This document shows, in pieces, positions 13,493-15,996 of a stretch of 15,996 nucleotides of DNA. The DNA comes from Rhodocyclaceae bacterium UBA5602 (lineage in GTDB: Bacteria; Pseudomonadota; Gammaproteobacteria; Burkholderiales; Rhodocyclaceae). The DNA lies in NCBI GenBank assembly GCA_002424865.1, contig DILC01000088.1, forward strand, positions 47,913 through 63,908, in the 5' to 3' direction. Every line of letters starts with the position of its first letter. Position 1 is the stretch's first letter. The notes beneath the pieces are model-generated. The model worked only from the letters and a program-made list of their open reading frames with translations, made no database searches and had not been told where the DNA came from. The translations under genes and the position numbers were made by a program.

Positions 13493-14536
13493 ATGGACAT
13501 TACCGAGCTATTGACCTTTGTCGTGAAAAACAATGCCTCTGACTTGCATCTCTCCGCCGGCCTGCCGCCGATGATCCGGGTGCATGGCGATGTGCGGCGC
13601 ATCAATCTGCCGCCCATGGAGCACAAGGAAGTGCACAGCATGATTTATGACATCATGAACGACGGTCAACGCAAGGTCTATGAAGAAAACCTGGAGTGCG
13701 ACTTTTCTTTCGCCGTGCCCAATCTCGCGCGTTTTCGCGTCAATGCCTTCGTGCAAAACCGCGGCGCGGGTGCCGTGATGCGGACCATTCCATCGAAAAT
13801 CCTCTCGCTGGACGACTTGAAAGCACCGAAAATCTTTGCCGAGCTCGCCGACCAGCCGCGCGGCATTGTGCTGGTCACAGGACCCACGGGCTCGGGCAAG
13901 TCCACGACACTGGCGGCCATGGTGAACCACAAAAATGAAAACGAATACGGCCACATCCTGACCGTGGAAGACCCGATCGAATTTGTGCATGAATCGAAGA
14001 AATGCCTCATCAATCAGCGTGAAGTCGGCCCCCATACGCTGTCATTCAACAACGCCTTGCGCAGCGCCCTGCGTGAAGACCCGGATGTGATCCTGGTCGG
14101 CGAAATGCGCGACCTGGAAACCATCCGCCTGGCGCTGTCGGCGGCGGAAACCGGCCATCTGGTGTTTGGCACCTTGCATACCTCGTCCGCCGCCAAAACC
14201 ATTGACCGCATCATTGATGTCTTCCCCGCCGCCGAAAAGGAAATGGTGCGCGCCATGTTGTCTGAATCGTTAAAGGCCGTGATCTCGCAAACCTTGTGCA
14301 AAAACATCGACGGCACCGGGCGTGTGGCCGCTCACGAGATCATGATAGGCACACCCGCCATTCGCAACCTCATCCGCGAAGCGAAAATTGCCCAGATGTA
14401 TTCTGCGATTCAAACCGGGCAGCAGTTTGGCATGCAAACACTGGACCAAAACCTGCAGGACCTCATCAAGCGCCGCGTCATTTCGCCTGCGGAAGCGCGT
14501 GCCAAAGCGGCCAACAAGGATAACTTTCCTGGCTGA
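13493..14536 (+). CDS. pilT: Type IV pilus retraction ATPase PilT
   Basis: A 347-residue hexameric motor ATPase at the cytoplasmic base of type IV pili. It depolymerises pilin and drives twitching and DNA uptake. The N-terminal domain begins with the ASDLHLSAGLPP motif (15-26). The RecA-like domain has Walker A GPTGSGKST (130-138), an Asp box ILTVEDPIEF (155-164), Walker B DVILVGEMRD (198-207, Glu204) and a His box GHLVFGTLHT (221-230). AIRNLIRE (289-296), the PilT-specific retraction motif, is intact. Length matches the family. It is followed by pilU after 121 bp in the same direction. Confidence 0.97.
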   Translation: MDITELLTFVVKNNASDLHLSAGLPPMIRVHGDVRRINLPPMEHKEVHSMIYDIMNDGQRKVYEENLECDFSFAVPNLARFRVNAFVQNRGAGAVMRTIPSKILSLDDLKAPKIFAELADQPRGIVLVTGPTGSGKSTTLAAMVNHKNENEYGHILTVEDPIEFVHESKKCLINQREVGPHTLSFNNALRSALREDPDVILVGEMRDLETIRLALSAAETGHLVFGTLHTSSAAKTIDRIIDVFPAAEKEMVRAMLSESLKAVISQTLCKNIDGTGRVAAHEIMIGTPAIRNLIREAKIAQMYSAIQTGQQFGMQTLDQNLQDLIKRRVISPAEARAKAANKDNFPG

Positions 14537-14569
14537 CGCCCATGGCAAGCCCATGCCGCCCGCTGATGA
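14536..14569. repeat. Diverged dispersed repeat, copy 2
   Basis: 29 of 34 bases match 8405-8438 without gaps. This copy begins on the last base of the pilT stop codon. The rest of the pilT-pilU gap is C-rich and contains a small AGCCGC/GCGGCT hairpin (14611-14625) before the pilU ribosome site. Confidence 0.45.
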
Positions 14570-14657
14570 TGAAAAACGCGAAGGGGCAACGTCAAGGCCC
14601 GCCCCCGCCCAGCCGCGGTGCGGCTCAACCAATGCAATGTTTACATCGAGGTAGAAA

Positions 14658-15794
14658 ATGGAACGCGACGAAGGCTTGAATTTCATGCATCAGCTGCTGG
14701 GCATGATGATGCAAAAAAAAGGCTCTGACTTATTTGTCACTGCGGGTTTTCCTCCCGCGGTAAAAATTGACGGCAAGCTCACGCCGGTGACTACGCAAGT
14801 ACTCACGCCGCAACACACCCAAGAGTTGGCGCGCGCCATCATGAACGACAAACAGGCCGCCGCTTTTGAAGAAACCAAAGAGGCCAACTTTGCCATCTCC
14901 CCATCCGGCATTGGCCGCTTTCGGGTCAACGCGTTTGTGCAGCAAGGCCGGGTCGGCATGGTGTTGCGGACCATCAATGTGCAAATCCCGGACTTTGATG
15001 AGCTGAAATTGCCACCCGTGTTGAAAGACGTGGTGATGACCAAGCGCGGTTTAGTGCTGTTTGTGGGCGGCACCGGCTCGGGAAAATCCACCTCGCTTGC
15101 GGCGATGATCGGGTATCGCAACCAGAACAGTTATGGCCACATCATCACCATTGAAGACCCGGTGGAATATGTGCATGAACACAGGAACTGCGTGATTACC
15201 CAGCGTGAAGTCGGCGTGGATACAGAGTCCTGGGAAGTGGCCCTGAAGAACACCCTGCGCCAGGCGCCGGATGTGATCCTGATCGGTGAAATTCGTGACC
15301 GCGAAACCATGGAACACGCCATTGCCTTCGCCGAAACCGGCCACCTGGCGATGGGTACGCTGCATGCGAACAACTCCAACCAGGCGCTCGACCGTATCAT
15401 CAATTTCTTCCCCGAAGAGCGCCGCCCGCAGTTGCTCATGGATTTATCGCTGAATTTAAAAGGCATCATCTCGCAACGCCTGATCCCCGTCAAGGAAGGC
15501 AAGGGCCGCGCCGCTGCCGTTGAGGTGCTGCTCAACTCTCCGCTCATCTCAGACCTTATCTACAAAGGCGACGTGCATGAGATCAAGGAGATCATGAAAA
15601 AATCGCGCGAGCTGGGCATGCAAACCTTTGATCAAGCCTTGTTTGATCTGCATGAAGCCGACCGCATCAGCTACGACAATGCGTTGCGCTTTGCCGATTC
15701 AATGAACGAGGTTCGCTTGATGATCAAGCTCCACGGCAAGGCGGCACAAACTCAGGACCTGGATTCCGGTATCAAGCACCTCGATATTGTTTGA
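14658..15794 (+). CDS. pilU: Type IV pilus retraction ATPase PilU
   Basis: A 378-residue PilT paralogue that assists PilT in pilus retraction. The GSDLFVTAGFPP motif (22-33) opens the N-terminal domain. Walker A GGTGSGKST (137-145), the Asp box IITIEDPVEY (162-171), Walker B DVILIGEIRD (205-214, Glu211) and the His box GHLAMGTLHA (228-237) are all intact. The PilT motif AIRNLIRE is absent, and the C-terminus is longer and ends HLDIV, both typical of PilU. ATG 14658 has GAGGT about 9 nt upstream. A shared transcript with pilT is likely. Confidence 0.95.
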   Translation: MERDEGLNFMHQLLGMMMQKKGSDLFVTAGFPPAVKIDGKLTPVTTQVLTPQHTQELARAIMNDKQAAAFEETKEANFAISPSGIGRFRVNAFVQQGRVGMVLRTINVQIPDFDELKLPPVLKDVVMTKRGLVLFVGGTGSGKSTSLAAMIGYRNQNSYGHIITIEDPVEYVHEHRNCVITQREVGVDTESWEVALKNTLRQAPDVILIGEIRDRETMEHAIAFAETGHLAMGTLHANNSNQALDRIINFFPEERRPQLLMDLSLNLKGIISQRLIPVKEGKGRAAAVEVLLNSPLISDLIYKGDVHEIKEIMKKSRELGMQTFDQALFDLHEADRISYDNALRFADSMNEVRLMIKLHGKAAQTQDLDSGIKHLDIV

Positions 15795-15805
15795 TACCCA
15801 TTCAA

Positions 15806-15826
15806 GCCGCGCTATCCCAGCGCGGC
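15806..15826 (+). terminator. Possible pilU transcript end hairpin (weak)
   Basis: GCCGCGCT (15806-15813) pairs perfectly with AGCGCGGC (15819-15826) around a 5-nt loop, 11 bp after the pilU stop. The following bases are CAAAAAC with no T-run, so rho-independent function is doubtful; it may protect the 3' end. Confidence 0.35.
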
Positions 15827-15859
15827 CAAAAACAGTCGCCAGGTTTCCGGATTTCCCAC

Positions 15860-15890
15860 CCACTTGCTGATGCTGTTGCGCAGCAAGTGG
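15860..15890. repeat. Perfect 10-bp inverted repeat
   Basis: CCACTTGCTG (15860-15869) and CAGCAAGTGG (15881-15890) are exact reverse complements with an 11-nt loop. It lies within the possible element that follows pilU. Confidence 0.6.
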
Positions 15891-15976
15891 CTATGGGTAC
15901 CCGTGTTGCTGTTCGTCAGCTACCGTCTGGCTGCGTGTATCGCGCCCGCGCCCGGCAAACTTTTGATCGCAGGTTC

Positions 15977-15996
15977 AGCGTGAAACAACAGAAACG
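15977..15996 (-). repeat. Dispersed 20-bp repeat, copy 2 (cut by window edge)
   Basis: The last 20 bases are the exact reverse complement of 8534-8553. As the window ends inside the match, its full extent is unknown. Confidence 0.7.

Larger units (their letters stand above)
15795..15996. other. Region after pilU to window end
   Basis: 202 bp without a clear complete gene. It contains an 8-bp GCCGCGCT/AGCGCGGC hairpin (15806-15826, no T-run), a perfect 10-bp hairpin (15860-15890), and a stop-free minus-strand stretch (15812-15919) that looks protein-like. The last 20 bases repeat 8534-8553 in inverted orientation. The whole looks like the start of an interspersed element or the eroded end of a gene lying to the right. 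Confidence 0.5.

Noticed and set aside
15870..15983. Plus-strand 37-codon hydrophobic frame after pilU
   Set aside because: No ribosome site, spans the 10-bp hairpin, and lies in the same frame as the tail of pilU with no recognisable motif; probably chance.
1..15996. CRISPR arrays, tRNA or rRNA genes, prophage, toxin-antitoxin or defence islands
   Set aside because: No regularly spaced repeats, RNA gene signatures, integrase, transposase or defence motifs were visible on either strand.

Overview
The window looks like the chromosome of a betaproteobacterium, perhaps of the Nitrosomonadales/Methylophilaceae/Gallionellaceae type. The evidence is gene content and order: a TorF-type porin before glnK-amtB, yqgE-ruvX-pyrR-pyrB-pyrC', the yggS-proC-yggT-DUF167 set divergent from pilT-pilU, plus moderately GC-rich coding DNA. 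The genus cannot be fixed from the sequence alone. Almost everything is core-type metabolism and cell biology. I see no prophage, CRISPR array, toxin-antitoxin pair, tRNA or rRNA.

Layout. (1) 1-421 is non-coding or nearly so and ends in a very good sigma-54 (-24/-12) promoter, with an NtrC-like palindrome about 140 bp upstream of the predicted start. It drives a nitrogen-starvation operon: TorF-family porin, P-II protein GlnK and ammonium channel AmtB, closed by a strong intrinsic terminator. (2) A minus-strand D-2-hydroxyacid dehydrogenase (glyoxylate/hydroxypyruvate reductase-like) is divergent from mscL, which has its own terminator. (3) The next 300 bp hold the wreck of a peroxiredoxin-like gene, just downstream of a minus-strand class I photolyase. 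(4) Divergent from the photolyase is yqgE-ruvX-pyrR, then, after a 216-bp gap with repeat-like DNA, pyrB-pyrC'. The dihydroorotase-like PyrC' lacks most metal ligands and is probably a structural partner of the PyrB transcarbamoylase, as in Pseudomonas. (5) A minus-strand run yggS-proC-yggT-DUF167 converges on pyrC'. (6) pilT and pilU, the two type IV pilus retraction ATPases, run to the right end.

How the genes work together. Under nitrogen limitation NtrC and sigma-54 would induce AmtB for ammonium entry, GlnK to gate AmtB and signal nitrogen status, and an outer-membrane channel whose substrate is unknown. The pyr genes carry out and possibly regulate an early step of pyrimidine synthesis. 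PilT and PilU power pilus retraction, and hence twitching and DNA uptake.

The less ordinary parts are small: a catalytically dead dihydroorotase homologue, a deletion-damaged peroxiredoxin remnant, a perfect 12-bp inverted repeat between phrB and yqgE, and two families of short dispersed repeats in the pyrR-pyrB, pilT-pilU and post-pilU gaps. I found no convincing new multi-gene system.
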